In this document: positions 41,030 to 52,021 of the stretch, in pieces | Layout of the letters: each line of letters starts with the position of its first letter | How positions within the stretch are numbered: the first letter of the stretch is position 1 | Origin: Dactylonectria macrodidyma | Lineage: Eukaryota; Ascomycota; Sordariomycetes; Hypocreales; Nectriaceae | Length of the DNA stretch: 64,000 nt | Direction of reading: 5' to 3' | Assembly: GCA_020744425.1 (NCBI GenBank) | Contig: JAGMUV010000016.1 | Coordinates: forward strand, 248,001-312,000 | The notes under the pieces: generated by a model | Told to the model about the DNA's origin: nothing | Database searches by the model: none | Seen by the model: only the letters and a program-made list of their open reading frames with translations | Program-made: the position numbers and the translations under genes

Positions 41030-42164
41030 GGTTCTTGGTTATGCCGAGGCAGGCTACAGGGTTGTCCGGAATGCAGAAACCAGTGGGAATATGGTAGGTG
41101 GACAGTTCTGAGGGATATGGTCTGACAAAGTAATAGCTTCGGAATCGGTCCGAGGTTCCATTCCGAGAACACAAACATCCCGCCCCACGTCGGCTCAACC
41201 AAAGCCATCTTGAACCGTCGGAACTTTCGGCCATACACTTATCACCTACCTACACGCTATTGACGGTAATGGGCTTGACTAGCGGCTGCGTAGAGACCAC
41301 CAGATTAGCTCCCCCGCTTCCTTGTTGGTTGGGTACTTTAGGGTCCTGGCATTGCCTTAAACTCCTACTCTCTATGCTCTAGTATAATAGGGGGCCCCTC
41401 ATCAGTTAGTAAGAAGCTAGCTAGTCTTGCGAGTAATAGTCGGCCCAAGCGCACTTGAATTCTGCATTATGACTACTGCGAACCTATTGGTGTGTCCTTG
41501 AATGAAAAGATCTGGGAGAGCAAGGGCCAGTCCGTGCTCCTCGCGCTGGTGGTTGCGCCACTGGTCTATGTCTTCATCAACGAGCTTGTCTGACATCATG
41601 CAAGGATCAGGAACCTGAAAGGTCCCTAAGGACTGTTACTGTCTGGCAACATATGGGATATTCGAGTCAGGTATACTTAGCAGTAGAGATCATAACCCTC
41701 TGCTCCCCTCTCATTTCTCTCCCGGTTGATACTGATTGCTTGTTCGCTTGGTTGGATGGTGTGGCGGCGAGGCTGGTTCCCCCGTTGTGCTCAGCACACC
41801 ACTCACCCAGAGACGATTGGCTTAACTACCCTTCGTGGTCGCAGAAAGCGAGCGATTACCGAGCCACCAAGCCTACATCGGGGGTCTTGCGCCATGAGGT
41901 ACTTAGTCACACGTAAAAGAGTTTTGAATCAAGCAAGCCGAGAGTTCATCGAGTTTCTGTATTTCGATAGCTCGTTTGCTCATCACGGGACGTGGAATCC
42001 CGATTCCTATCTACTGTCTTTTGTGAATGCAGACCTTGAAACCCTTGGGTTTCACAAACCAGTAAGTGGTCGTCTTCCACTCTCCCTTATTCGGAGCGTC
42101 TCTAGGGAGTACAAAGTTGAAGTCCCGGACGAAATTAATCGGACTATGATCTTGCATGCGGCTA
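41030..42164. other. intergenic, one unrecognised frame
   Basis: A plus-strand frame from ATG near 41894 reads RYLVTRKRVLNQASREFIEF and DLETLGFHKPVSGRLPLSLI and runs into the homopolymer tract at 42165. It looks protein-like but I do not recognise it and see no other exons. Confidence 0.35.
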
Positions 42165-42167
42165 CCC

Positions 42168-42201
<34 letters not shown>

Positions 42202-42214
42202 CCCAAAAAAAAAA
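42165..42214 (+). repeat. C24-A10-C6-A10 homopolymer tract
   Basis: 24 C, 10 A, 6 C and 10 A in direct succession. It could be a real low-complexity expansion or an assembly or sequencing artefact. Confidence 0.8.
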
Positions 42215-42487
42215 TATGAGATGCCTGAGCCGTCCTTGCGTCTATGTTTCGCAAGTTCGTTGTGAGCTTTTCGTGACGAAACCCTTCAACAGCAGAAAGG
42301 GTGCCTCCCCTCGTACTAAGATTGCAATGCTCTCAAAGCCACTGTCCATGGAAGGGTAAACAACATCGAAATCTGTTCCAACCCAAGGAACAAAGCGTGG
42401 AACTGAATGATTCACGCGATGTGACCGTAGGGTAAGCGGGGAGACGTGCCGGTGGATAAAAGCGATCGAAAGAATACGGCAGCAGCA

Positions 42488-42579
42488 GGGAAACTTTAAC
42501 GGAATAAGATTGGGAGCGGGGAGAGATGCCGAAAGTGAAAAACCTAGGCGGGGAGAAGTGCCGAAGCAAATGAGAGTTG
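42488..42579 (+). repeat. dispersed repeat B, copy 2
   Basis: Matches 21478-21568 with a handful of differences; flanks differ on both sides. Confidence 0.7.
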
Positions 42580-43389
42580 ATGGATCCGATACGGTCAATT
42601 CGATCAGAGTGATAGTAGTAGATTTATTACGCCCGGGAGAACGGATCTCAGAGTGATACCGTTCAATACATCATGATTGTATTGATCAAGGATGCCTCCG
42701 GCCCCCTTTTTTCTCGAGAGGGGTTTTCTAGTCATCTGACTAAGGTGTTGGATAGGCGGTGTGTCTTTAGCAGGCTTGCTAATCAATCAACGGCTTTCAA
42801 TATTGATGCAATATTATTGAATCAATTCAATTCAATGCAATTCAATGCAATTCAATCCTGGATTCCAGATTACATAAGTCAATGCAATTCAATTCAATGT
42901 AGGTGCCCGTTGATTGATTCCCGTTGATTCATTACCGTATACCTAGTTTTGGCCCTAGGGTAGGTGAGCGCCTGTGAGGATCGGGGCTGCATTGCCAATC
43001 TAGAGGTCCCTGTGGGGCAAAATGCAGTCTCTGAATGGTCCGTCTAGCGGATAACCCCCCGCCTCAATAGCGGAGGATCGTTTACCAGAGGCTTTCGCTC
43101 GTTCGGTCTGGTAGGATCACCTTTTTGTCATTCCATCTTCCTCATTCGACCGGGGCATAACAGGAGAACAGGAGGGATCTTGACAACCGACGGGAGACTT
43201 AAGAAGGGTACCTTTACTAAGAGCAAAAATTTTGCCCTCTTTCTAAGTACATGGACTTCGCCACTGGTATCGAATTAACATATTTAATCCCAGTGGGTCG
43301 TAGATGTGACGCCAGACAGCGGGAGAAGCTGAGTACAAGCATGGTGTTATACCGGTATATGCAGGCCGTGCTATTGAAATATTGTCAGT
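42580..43389. other. intergenic with short TTCAATGCAA-type repeats
   Basis: Between 42800 and 42930 the unit (G)AATTCAATGCAATTCAAT and its complement recur many times, like subterminal repeats of a small transposon, but no termini could be fixed. The rest is unremarkable. Confidence 0.5.
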
Positions 43390-45376
43390 TCAGTCACCAA
43401 GATCCTCACCGCTCTTTCTCATGTTTTTTGGTCTTTGTCTTTGACAACGACAAAAAAATGCCTATCTCGCGGCTTCGATGGGAATATACAGAGGACGACA
43501 TGGCTGAGGCTATATTGGATATTACTGATAATGGCTTTTCACCCTCTCAAGCGGCTCAGAGACGGGTAGTGCCCCGAAGGACTCTAATCGACAGACTTAA
43601 CGGCCAGACAGCCGTGAAAGAGCAGATTCAGCCTCGTCGACGTTTGTTCAAGAATCAAGAGGACAGATTGGCTTTCTGGATACTCCGCCAGGAATCCTTG
43701 GGCTATGCTCCGTCCCACAATCAGATCCGCGCTTGCGTCATGGGCTTGTTGAGACAGCAGGGCGAACATTCCGAGTTAGGACGCAATTGGATGACCAGAT
43801 TTATCAAGCGCCGCACAGACCTGAAGACCAAGATGGGCAGACGTCAAGAAGCCAAAAGGTTTGACTCTTTCACACCTAAGGCAGTTCATTGGTACTTTGA
43901 TATCAGGGAGGGCCAGTACGGCTGGATCAAGCCCGAAAACACCGTCAACGTTGATGAAGGAGGCATTATGACTGGTTTCGGCAAGCATATACCTATATTC
44001 CTTGCCAGTGTTTGAAATTCGACCGACTAATTCTCTTTATTTAGGCCTGGATAGCCTGGTTGTTGGAAGCGCGGACCCAAAACGGAAGGCATTTCTCAAG
44101 GGACCACAAACTCGAAATTGGACTTCATTTATCGAAGCTGTCACTGCTGACGGCCGCGCCTTCATCCCCGGCATAATATTCAAGGGGAAAGAACTCCAGA
44201 AACAGTGGTTTCTTGAGGAATTCAAGAAGATAGCAGACTGGTATTACATAACTTCACCTAACGGGTGGACTGACGACCACATTGGCGTTGAATGGCTTGA
44301 AAGAGTCTATCTGCCCCAGACCATGCCTGCCGACGACTCTGACGCGAGACTGATCATTTTAGATGGTCATGGGAGTCATGCAACGGTATGTTCTTCGTTT
44401 CCTTCTGCTCAAGATCACTACTGAGCGACGGAAGGATGAATGGATGGCCACGTGCTTTTTGAACAACGTTTATTGTTGCTATCTGCCAGCACACTGCTCT
44501 CATGGTCTCCAGCCGTTGGACAATGGAGTATTCAATGCCTCCAAAGCCGCATATCGACGAGAGTTGGAAAAGTTCGCATCATTGACTGATTCCACTCCAA
44601 TGGACAAGGTCAATTTCATCAGGGCCTACGCCAAGGCTCGTCGAGTTGGAATGACTGAGAAGAACATACTCTCTGGCTGGAGGGTTACTGGAAATTGGCC
44701 GATCTCACGTGCCAAAGCGTTGCGGTACCCAGAAATCCAAGAAGATAGGCCAAAAGGCAGCCCAAGAGCGACTCCCGAACCCAGGCCGTATTTTGACTCG
44801 GACGATACACCAAAGACGAGCCGTCAAATTCGTGATCTTGGGCTGAACAAAACACCAAAGACACGAAGGCGGTACAACGTAATAGCCAAGGGCTTTGAGG
44901 CTCAACAGCAGACGGTAGCGGCGCATACTGTGAGGATTGCTAGCCTAGAGGAGGAATTGGCTCGCCTGAAGAGAGGGAAGAAGAGGAAGGCGGTGCCGAC
45001 TCCTAACAAACGTTTTATGACTCTTGGTGAGACTCTAGCTGGTGGAGAAGCCATACCAGAAGAGGAGACTGAAAATATGCCTGTTGTGGTGGAAGGTGGC
45101 TATTCAGGCGAGCAGGAGTCGGAATCGGAGGCTGGCTCGGTCATTGAGGTCAGAGAGGAAACCATACCCCATCAACCAACCACGCGATCAGGGCGGCTTA
45201 TCAAAAGACCCAGAATTCAATAGATATGTGCAATTATTATTTATAAGACGGACAATTTTGCGTATATCTATCATTTTGGTCAAGCTCTGTGTAAGTAAAG
45301 TTGCTGATTTTTGGTGGTGCTTTTTTTTTTTTGCGTGGCGAAAGGGTGGGGTTGGCGAAAGGGTGGTTGTGCATGG
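43390..45376 (+). mobile_element. pogo-family transposon, copy 2, 5'-truncated
   Basis: Similarity to copy 1 starts near 43390 (CCTCACCGCTCTTTC) and includes the whole transposase gene. The 3' end has an arm equivalent to the copy 1 TIR (ATTTTTGGTGGTGC, then two GGCGAAAGGGTGG units, then GTGCATGG) followed by TA at 45377-45378. The two-unit layout is kept but the unit itself differs (GGCGAAAGGGTGG against GCCGAAAGAGGGG), so the copies are separate subfamilies. No matching left end is visible. Confidence 0.8.
43458..45223 (+). CDS. pogo-type DDE transposase, three exons, intact (copy 2)
   Basis: Exons 43458-43980, 44045-44385 and 44435-45223 have exactly the same lengths as in copy 1 (523, 341 and 789 nt) and give 550 aa without a stop. 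The GC-AG first intron (GCAAGC..TTTAG) is conserved. Domains are as in copy 1: HTH, VNVDEGGIMTGFG, LIILDGHGSHAT, HGLQPLDNGVFNASK, C-terminal coiled coil. Most differences are conservative substitutions, so both genes evolved under constraint or diverged recently. Without a left TIR it cannot move by itself but could supply transposase. Confidence 0.9.
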
Positions 45377-45378
45377 TA

Positions 45379-46836
45379 CGTGTTCTACTGCCATAAAGGG
45401 AACGAGCTGGAGGTTTGCAATGGGCAAGAAATGGCTGTAAAAATGACAGTAGATGTGAACGACAACACGCCTAAAAGGGAGTGACACGCCGATCACTCAA
45501 GCCGCTCTTAATTAGAGTTTGGCTCTAGGCTACCTCTTCTTGTTACATGTGGTGGGCGAGATGGCTCTGCAGAATGTCGGTAGGGACGATCAATTCTCAT
45601 ACAGCTTCAACTAAACCAACAGCCCAGTTCAAGATGTACAATGCTATTAGATCATTTCCTTTGTATCCGATGGTACTTGTATTATCGGGAGAAGGTGGAC
45701 CAGCTGCTAATCGCTTCACGAACTGCTCTAAATGAAATAAGGGCATAGTACGGTATGCGGTTCCATGGCATCGTCTTGAAGAAGCCATCTACTGCTCTCA
45801 AAAACACTAAGACTGCGATGGGAGAACAAGCCACCGAACCCAAGTAGCGATGCGTTAATCGCTGCGATTCTATAGCCGATACTGCTGTTTGTGTTCGGAC
45901 GCTTCAGTTAAAAGCATCAGGCGCTAAGCAGGGCAAATGGTGATAAATATAATAATATGCGGTATAATACGCAAGGCAGTATCCATCAAGTAATCACATT
46001 TGGTAGCAGCGAGATACGGAAGATGCCGCCAGTCGGCTTGCGGATCGATTGCTATTTTGCCTTTGAGTGCCGTAAGGAGCACACTTGAGCTTGGCGCCCC
46101 ACAACCCCCTGCCGGGCCGGGGTCGCCGACTTTTCGGCTAGTCAACGACCCTGACGAGACCCCCCTAGTAGGGTGCGCCCCCGACTCAAAACTCATCACA
46201 ACTAAGTCTCTCAATTTTCATTTTCCAGCCCGTCCCTAGCAGGGATAGTCTTGAATGAATGGTGGAGAGTGGACAGAAGATGTAAGGTTTGAGCTATTGA
46301 CCCGCGGAGCTGGTGATTGGAGGAGACGCTCGGGGCGGGAAGCACAAGCAACGGAGAATACCGAGTCTCTGGGCAGAGGCTTGTTGTTTGTTGTCACAAG
46401 CAAAAGTTTATGCTTTTTGCTTTACCAAGGGGGCATATTGCTTTGCTCTTCTTCTGCTTCTTCATTCCTCTGTTTCAAGGGCTCCTAAAGAGCTCGGCCT
46501 TGTCCGTGATTTGTGGATGGCGGGGACCCTACCTACGATTGAGTCTACATCTTCCCTTGGCCTCTCCTCCCTCTTCCCCAAGCTATACCGTGTCTTAAAA
46601 AATCGGTCATCTTCCATCCCCCCCCTTCCCTTCTTCCACCCCTAAGGACCTCGAACATCTCAGACATACACACCTCTCGGGATCTAACTTCCATCCGTGC
46701 CTCGAAGCCCAGAATGCGAGCTACAATGACAACGCTGATTCCTTGAACTCATCCTACCTAGAGCAGAACCCCATACCTCTTGATCACTTGATCTCGAACT
46801 GCTTTAACTGCCAGCTGAAGTTCTTTTTGCGTCAGT
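45379..46836. other. intergenic, holds a third partial repeat A
   Basis: No gene recognised. Repeat A's last 16 bp occur at 46155-46170 and a CGACTTTTCGGCT block at 46128-46140. The last few hundred bases are the probable promoter and leader of the membrane-protein gene at 46837, with CT-rich stretches typical of fungal promoters near 46545-46640. Confidence 0.5.
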
Positions 46837-48049
46837 ATGAGTGCCGTCGAGGGTCTTCCTCCTCCGGGGAGGCCTGACGAGAACCAGGGGTGGAAGATGG
46901 TCACTATCTCGTCCACCCTCCAGCTCATCGCCTTGATCATCGTAGGCGGAAGAATCTATTCTCGTATGAAACCGGCTTTTCGGTTATGGTGGGACGATTA
47001 TGCTATTATTATGTCTATGGTACGCTCCCCTGCCTGCAAACCCTCCCTTCGGTATCTTTAGCCACGGGCTGATCATGTCTGCTTGGCCAGGCTCTTGCCA
47101 CGAGTACTTGGATTATCATGCTCCTTTCCGTACAAAGCGGATTAGGTCGACACAACTACTATTTATCGGCAGAGCAATCTAGAGAAGCGACGAAACTCTT
47201 TTTCATACAGCAGCCTTTATGGAACTGGGCAATGTCGATGGCGAAGATATCCATCGCCCTATTACTACTACGGATCGACCGAGACTCGCGGCCATGGCGC
47301 ATATTCCTCTACCTCATGATCGCCGTCCTCCTCCTCATTTCCTTCACGATAACGGGCTTTCAGTTCTCCGTCTGCCGACCGCTAGCAGCCTTTTGGGACA
47401 AAGCAATCACTGGTGCAACCTGCATCCCAAATGAGGTTTTGCAGGTTAGCATTTATGTGTTATCATCCCTCACTATCGTAACAGACTTCATCTTAGCTTT
47501 TATGCCTCTCAAATTCATCTTGAAGCTGGTGAGTTTGCGGCTGAGAGAAAAAGCCGTGCTTGGAGTCGTCATGGCGTTAGGATTGGTTGCCAGCATAGCG
47601 AGCCTTATCAAGACAGTGCAAGCCAAGTCATACGGTGTGAACGGAGACACGTTATGGCAGGGCATGGGAATTGCAATATGGAGTGTAGTGGAGCTGTACT
47701 TAAGGTAATTGTGCCCTTGGCTTCCATGTACGAGGTTTGGTAAATTACCTGACAGATTTATCGTACAAGCATCATAGCATCGTGTATCCCTACGCTCAAG
47801 AGGCCCGTTGAGAATATTCTCAAGCGATTGGGCTTATCGGCTTCTACGACAGGTTCAAAGCACTCTACAAACCAGAAGACAGGGGCAGACTGCAATGTTA
47901 ACGACTCATCGTACAACATGTCCGCTATGAGGATCACTAGAATGGATAGAGTCGAACTCGAAGTATCAGATGCGGGGAGTGAGCAGGGGATCTTGGCTTC
48001 GAGCGTTGAGATGTATACCGAGCGGTCGGAAACTAGTAATGGGATATAG
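46837..48049 (+). CDS. fungal rhodopsin-domain / PTH11-like integral membrane protein
   Basis: Exons 46837-47019, 47091-47704 and 47770-48049 give 358 aa. Seven membrane helices can be picked out: TISSTLQLIALIIVGGRIYS, the one after RLWWDDYAIIMSM, the segment after LSAEQSREATKLFFIQQ, WRIFLYLMIAVLLLISFTIT, VSIYVLSSLTIVTDFILAFM, VLGVVMALGLVASIASLI and GMGIAIWSVVELYLSIIASC. DDY after helix 2 and CRPLAAFWD are hallmarks of the fungal rhodopsin/SAT20-like family (Fung_rhodopsin), to which many PTH11-type putative receptors belong. The tail after ASCIPTLKRP is cytosolic and Ser-rich. The function of the family is mostly unknown; some members sense surface cues. No defect seen. Confidence 0.85.
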
Positions 48050-48060
48050 TCAGGGACATA

Positions 48061-48237
48061 CATCTATCGAATCTATCGAATCGAATACCGGGCCTTGCCA
48101 TTCGATTCGATGGCTTGGCATTCGATTCGGGTGTAGCCATATATGATTCGAAGCGAATCTAGCAGGTCTCCTATAGATTCGATATCGAATCAAGCACCTG
48201 TCATTCGATTCGATGCCAAGATTCGATCGAATAGATG
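48061..48237. repeat. short element rich in ATTCGATTCGAT units
   Basis: About ten copies of ATTCGAT or its complement in 177 bp; the ends CATCTATCGAATC and GATCGAATAGATG are inverted repeats. It looks like a tiny MITE or collapsed hAT end. It begins 11 bp after the stop codon of the membrane-protein gene, so it may form its 3' UTR. No target duplication seen. Confidence 0.6.
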
Positions 48238-48383
48238 ACCAATCCCCGTGAGGGTAGAGAACATTAGAGGAAATGGTGACTTGCCAATAAGAGGACCGTC
48301 TGACATGGAGTGATTCAAATCTGGTTTGTGTAAGGGCAATAGGCAACACGAGGAAACACATGAAGGGAGTATGTAACATAGCG

Positions 48384-48430
48384 GTAAGGCCCTATAGAAA
48401 ATGTCCCTCCGGGCGGAATAAACATCATCA
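48384..48430 (+). repeat. Tad-like LINE 3' tail
   Basis: TAAGGCCCTATAG, then TGTCCCTCCGGGCGGAATAAA and CATCATCATT, match the 3' terminus of the LINE at 13040-13075. Only the extreme 3' end of the insertion, perhaps from 48244, is kept. Confidence 0.6.
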
Positions 48431-48544
48431 TTATGATCGTGATTTGGGAAGAGACGCCGCAGAACAGAGTCAATTTGTGGAAAACGGGTGTTTCTAGGCA
48501 GATCAGAAGTCGCTCGTGCCCTTCAGCGACGCAAGTACCTCAAC

Positions 48545-50100
48545 CTATTGGTCATCACTTAGGCTAAGCAGCGGCAGCGAAGGCGTGTAGACCCCAGCCT
48601 TGCTCCACGATCGAATGCACTGACCCATAGCCACTATCTCCCTTCCCAACCGATTTCTCAACGGCGCCATCATAAGTCCTGCGCTGCTAAACGTCCTCCC
48701 ACTCTCTGCAGACGACGATGGGATACTGAGCATATCAACAGCCATGGTAAACAGCCGCGGGTACCGATAGGCATTGGTCTTACACCAGTCAATTGGTCTG
48801 CTCCTTAGTACTAACTATTGACGATATCCTCGGCGCAGTACCTAGAATATTCATCATTAATCGCTGCCCCCGTGGTCGTCTGTTTCACCTTGCGTGTGGT
48901 CTTGCGGAGGTTGGAAGCGGTGGCAGGTGAAGTCGTGGTAAATGCCGAACTGGCGACACTCCTGGCAAGCCTGCGCTCGATGTAATCCATTGATGCCTCA
49001 TCAGTTGTAGCGAGGACCTCGTTATCAACGTCGCGTTGACTGTAGCTGTTTTCCCAGATCTGCAATAGCTTCTCTTCGTAGTCGGCTCGCCAACCCTGCG
49101 CCTTGCGAGTAGGAACTCGAGACCACAGTTGGTCAAGGAGACGCCACTTCTTCGCAGGGTTAAAGACAACGGCGCCTACATATGCGGCACTGGTCAGAAG
49201 GGCATAGTACTTATGAAGCTTCTTCCACCCGAGCTTGATGAAAACCTGGAACAATTTACGAGTTCTGTTATCAAGTCCCGCGTAAATGGCAACCTTGACG
49301 TCTTTCCTCCTCTTGCTCACCGGATCCTCAACTTCTTCGTAAATTGTACCCTTCGATAGCACTTTCGAGGTGGTCAAGAAGCATCTCGAAGGCAGGGAAG
49401 TACTCATCGAAGTTACCACAAGTCGATCTCACGCCGGGAACACCGCTGCCCTGAAGCTGCTTAGTGGCGACCTCGAAAGGCTTCAGAAGCTTGACCAGCA
49501 TCTCGATAATCTTCCAGTCGTACCCACTTAGCCGATACTGTAGAACTGCGGGCTTGGCATTCTCACAGGCGCCCTCAGCTTCCCAGCGGTTCTGAACCTC
49601 ATTGAAGAATGTGTTAAGTGCTGGGTGGAGACGAAGGGCCCTTTCCATCATACGCATGTCCGAGTCCCATCGAGTGGCGTTATTAAAGACCCAGTGGAGT
49701 GTTAATTCCTTGCCAGATTCCTTGCGCTGAGACTGAAGAAACTGCTCATACAGTTGTGGACTCGCTCGTAGCTGAAGGCCGATGTTGTGAAGCATTCCCG
49801 GGGCGCCGTTCTGGCTGTACTCCCTGAACGTGGTGCTGTTGATCTCTTCCGGAGCCGGATGGGACGACGTGAAGTTTTCATCAGGGCTACTGACAGCAAC
49901 GTCAGGCTGTATCTCTTCGTCCTCGTCGTCTTCCATCTCTCCATTCAGTGCCTCGTTGATAGCTTGGTCAACCCGTTCCTGATCGTCGTCCTGATCGTCG
50001 CCATCGGCTGCGACAATTGCAGCCAGGTTGCCCCGCTTGGAACCGTACAGCAGTGCCCGCACGCAGAGGTTGACGATATGGCAAGCGCATCGAATCCAGA
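48545..50100 (-). pseudogene. hAT transposase, N-terminally truncated and frameshifted
   Basis: The reading starts with IRCACHIVNLCVRALLYG (the hAT RCxxHxxNL block) near 50095. It continues through LTLHWVFNNATRWDSDMRMM and LKPFEVATKQLQGSGVPGVR, changes frame near 49350 where one extra G separates SAIEG from TIYEEVEDP, and breaks again near 48810. It ends in the dimerisation domain with FTMAVDMLSIPSSSAESGRT. The BED finger and the first half of the catalytic core are absent, cut at the AT-rich repeat at 50104. Dead element; no TIRs located. Confidence 0.85.
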
Positions 50101-50103
50101 CTT

Positions 50104-50232
50104 GCGTATTGTGATATGCTAAAGTGATATCACACTGTGCTAAAGTGCTAAAGTGATATATATCACCGTGAATATATATCACACTTTTTTTCAGCTAAAT
50201 GTGATATCACGATAGCTAAAATGCTATCGCCC
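50104..50232. repeat. cluster of GTGATATCAC palindromes
   Basis: About 130 AT-rich bp with repeated GTGATATCAC, GCTAAAGTG and TATATATCAC units in both orientations, placed exactly where the hAT gene is cut. Probably a small MITE or MITE remnant; ends not fixed. Confidence 0.5.
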
Positions 50233-50302
50233 GTGACTACCACTGCAGCACCTTTATCTGATAAGGCCATCTAATCTTATCTACTTTTGTTGGGATCTAC
50301 TG

Positions 50303-50910
50303 TAAGGTCGCGACCCACCCTTCCGTGCGCACCCCCCTTCCGCGCACCCTGTGTCAGACAATTGGCTCCACAGGGATCATTGTTGGCACCAGTCAATTGA
50401 TGAGAATTATCTAAGGAGCAAGAACTCAATGACTGGATTCAGTGAGTCGTGTTGCTCTTTATACACAAATGAAAACATTGCCTGTTTAGGCAGTAGCAGC
50501 TGCCTGCAGGCAGCCGCTGTAGTGGGGTACGGCTGATATGCGACACCCTGGCTAGACGCGGTCGCGTAATCTCCCTCATGTAACTTCATCACAATATCAT
50601 CAATTGATATCCGAATTATCCCAAATTTTCACCATGAATGCTCTTAAGAATGACGATGAGATCCTAATGAAGAAATCCTCAAAAAGGCCGAAGATGGTGT
50701 CCCAATTCGCACTCTAGCAGATCAGTATGACCGCAGGGCATCAACAATCCGAGGATGAAGAGATGGTGCAATAGATGCACATTCTGCTCAAATCAAAGCC
50801 CAAAAATTGTCTCCAGGTCGAGAGAAAATGTTAGCCGACTACCTACTAAATGAAGAAGTTGCTGGACGCGCGCTGTCGCACGCAGAGATACGTGACGTTG
50901 TACATCAGAT
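50303..50910 (+). mobile_element. pogo-type transposon, 5' fragment
   Basis: After TA at 50303 the sequence AAGGTCGCGACCCACCCTTC with a second CACCCCCCTTCCGCGCACC unit resembles the two-unit pogo TIR seen elsewhere in this window. From ATG 50634 a degenerate frame gives EDGVPIRTLADQYDRRASTI, LSPGREKMLADYLLNEEVAG and SHAEIRDVVHQI, a psq/CENP-B-type N-terminus. It has a frameshift near 50690 and a TGA near 50754. It stops at the left end of hAT B (50911). The DDE core is not found on the far side of hAT B. Confidence 0.65.
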
Positions 50911-51067
50911 CAGTGCTGGATAGACACGCTATGAAACTGAAACTGGGGTGAGTTTCAGTTTCATGAAACCGGACCCCGGTATAGTTTCAGTTTCATATGA
51001 ATCAATATCTAATTCCTTTGTTTTCCCCCCCTGTCTTTGGCAACCTCGGTGCCGACATACACCTTAC

Positions 51068-51969
51068 CAGTGTGTCCAATAGTCAGTTAACCATTTGGAT
51101 AACGGACCAGTTAACGGCTTACGTAATACCAACCGTTAGGGACGTTATAAGTTCCTCATTTCAACCGTTAGGGACGTTATAAGGTTGTCAGTTAACTAGT
51201 TAACGGTTGGATTTAGAGGGGGTTTTCTAAAACCCTCCCAGATACTTATTAGTGGATCTTAACTCGATGTAAAGACCGAGTTTTTCCTATTCAGATCCTA
51301 GCCCAGAGACGGCGTCTCTTTGTTAGAATGAGGATAGAAATGAGACAAGGAGTCCTGTTAAGGATCACGATCATCGTGAATGACGACAACTAGTATCAGG
51401 CAGCAGCCTGCTGCTTATGATATCGTCAGATTGAATATAGGTATAAGAGACCGACCTTCGTCGCTCTCTTAGATAGAAGAAGTAGCTTAATTTAATGCCT
51501 TCTGGCCACATCCTACGTTGCACCCCATAACTTGTGAGAATGGGCTAGCTGGATTATTGCTCACAGTGACGGCGGTATGACTGATACTGTGCCAGCAGAG
51601 GCTAGACTGGCAGAGTTATACCTGTGGGAGCTTGATAGCGGCGCTCTGTATACTGAGGCTCGATAGGCGGATTTTTTTTTTGGATTGGACATTGTTCTTT
51701 ATCAGAAGTTGAGAGAAAGATAAAACCTGAATGAAATATGGGAATATACTGCTTGCAAAGCTTAATTTAGTGTAAATCCCCTTCAGCACTAACGAGTTTC
51801 TATCATAGCTTACCTATTTAGGAAATTCCAACCGTTACCAGTTAGTTAACGTTTGACAAGCCGTTAACGGCTTATTTTCAACCGTTAGGGACGTTACAAA
51901 GTTGGAAATCCAACCGTTAGGTACGTTACAACCTCCATTTTTCCCGTTACCTGACTATTGGACACACTG
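51068..51969. mobile_element. 902-bp non-autonomous hAT element with perfect 8-bp TSD
   Basis: TIRs CAGTGTGTCCAATAGTCAG and its near-complement (CTGACTATTGGACACACTG); direct repeats CACCTTAC flank it at 51060-51067 and 51970-51977. Subterminal units AACCGTTAGGGACGTTATAA and GTTAACGGTT recur near both ends. No coding capacity. The first 10 bp of the TIR equal those of hAT A (CAGTGTGTCC), so a related transposase could act on it (inference). Confidence 0.9.
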
Positions 51970-52021
51970 CACCTTACCACTGGGCACCTCAAAGATGTCT
52001 CGCATTGCCTGCCTACCTATG

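Noticed and set aside
41726..42265. Plus-strand frame ending in a proline run as a real gene
   Set aside because: The proline run is only the translation of the poly-C tract; no motif, no exon partner.
43030..43120. rRNA-like string near GGTAGGATCACC
   Set aside because: Only a short chance resemblance; no conserved rRNA stems around it.
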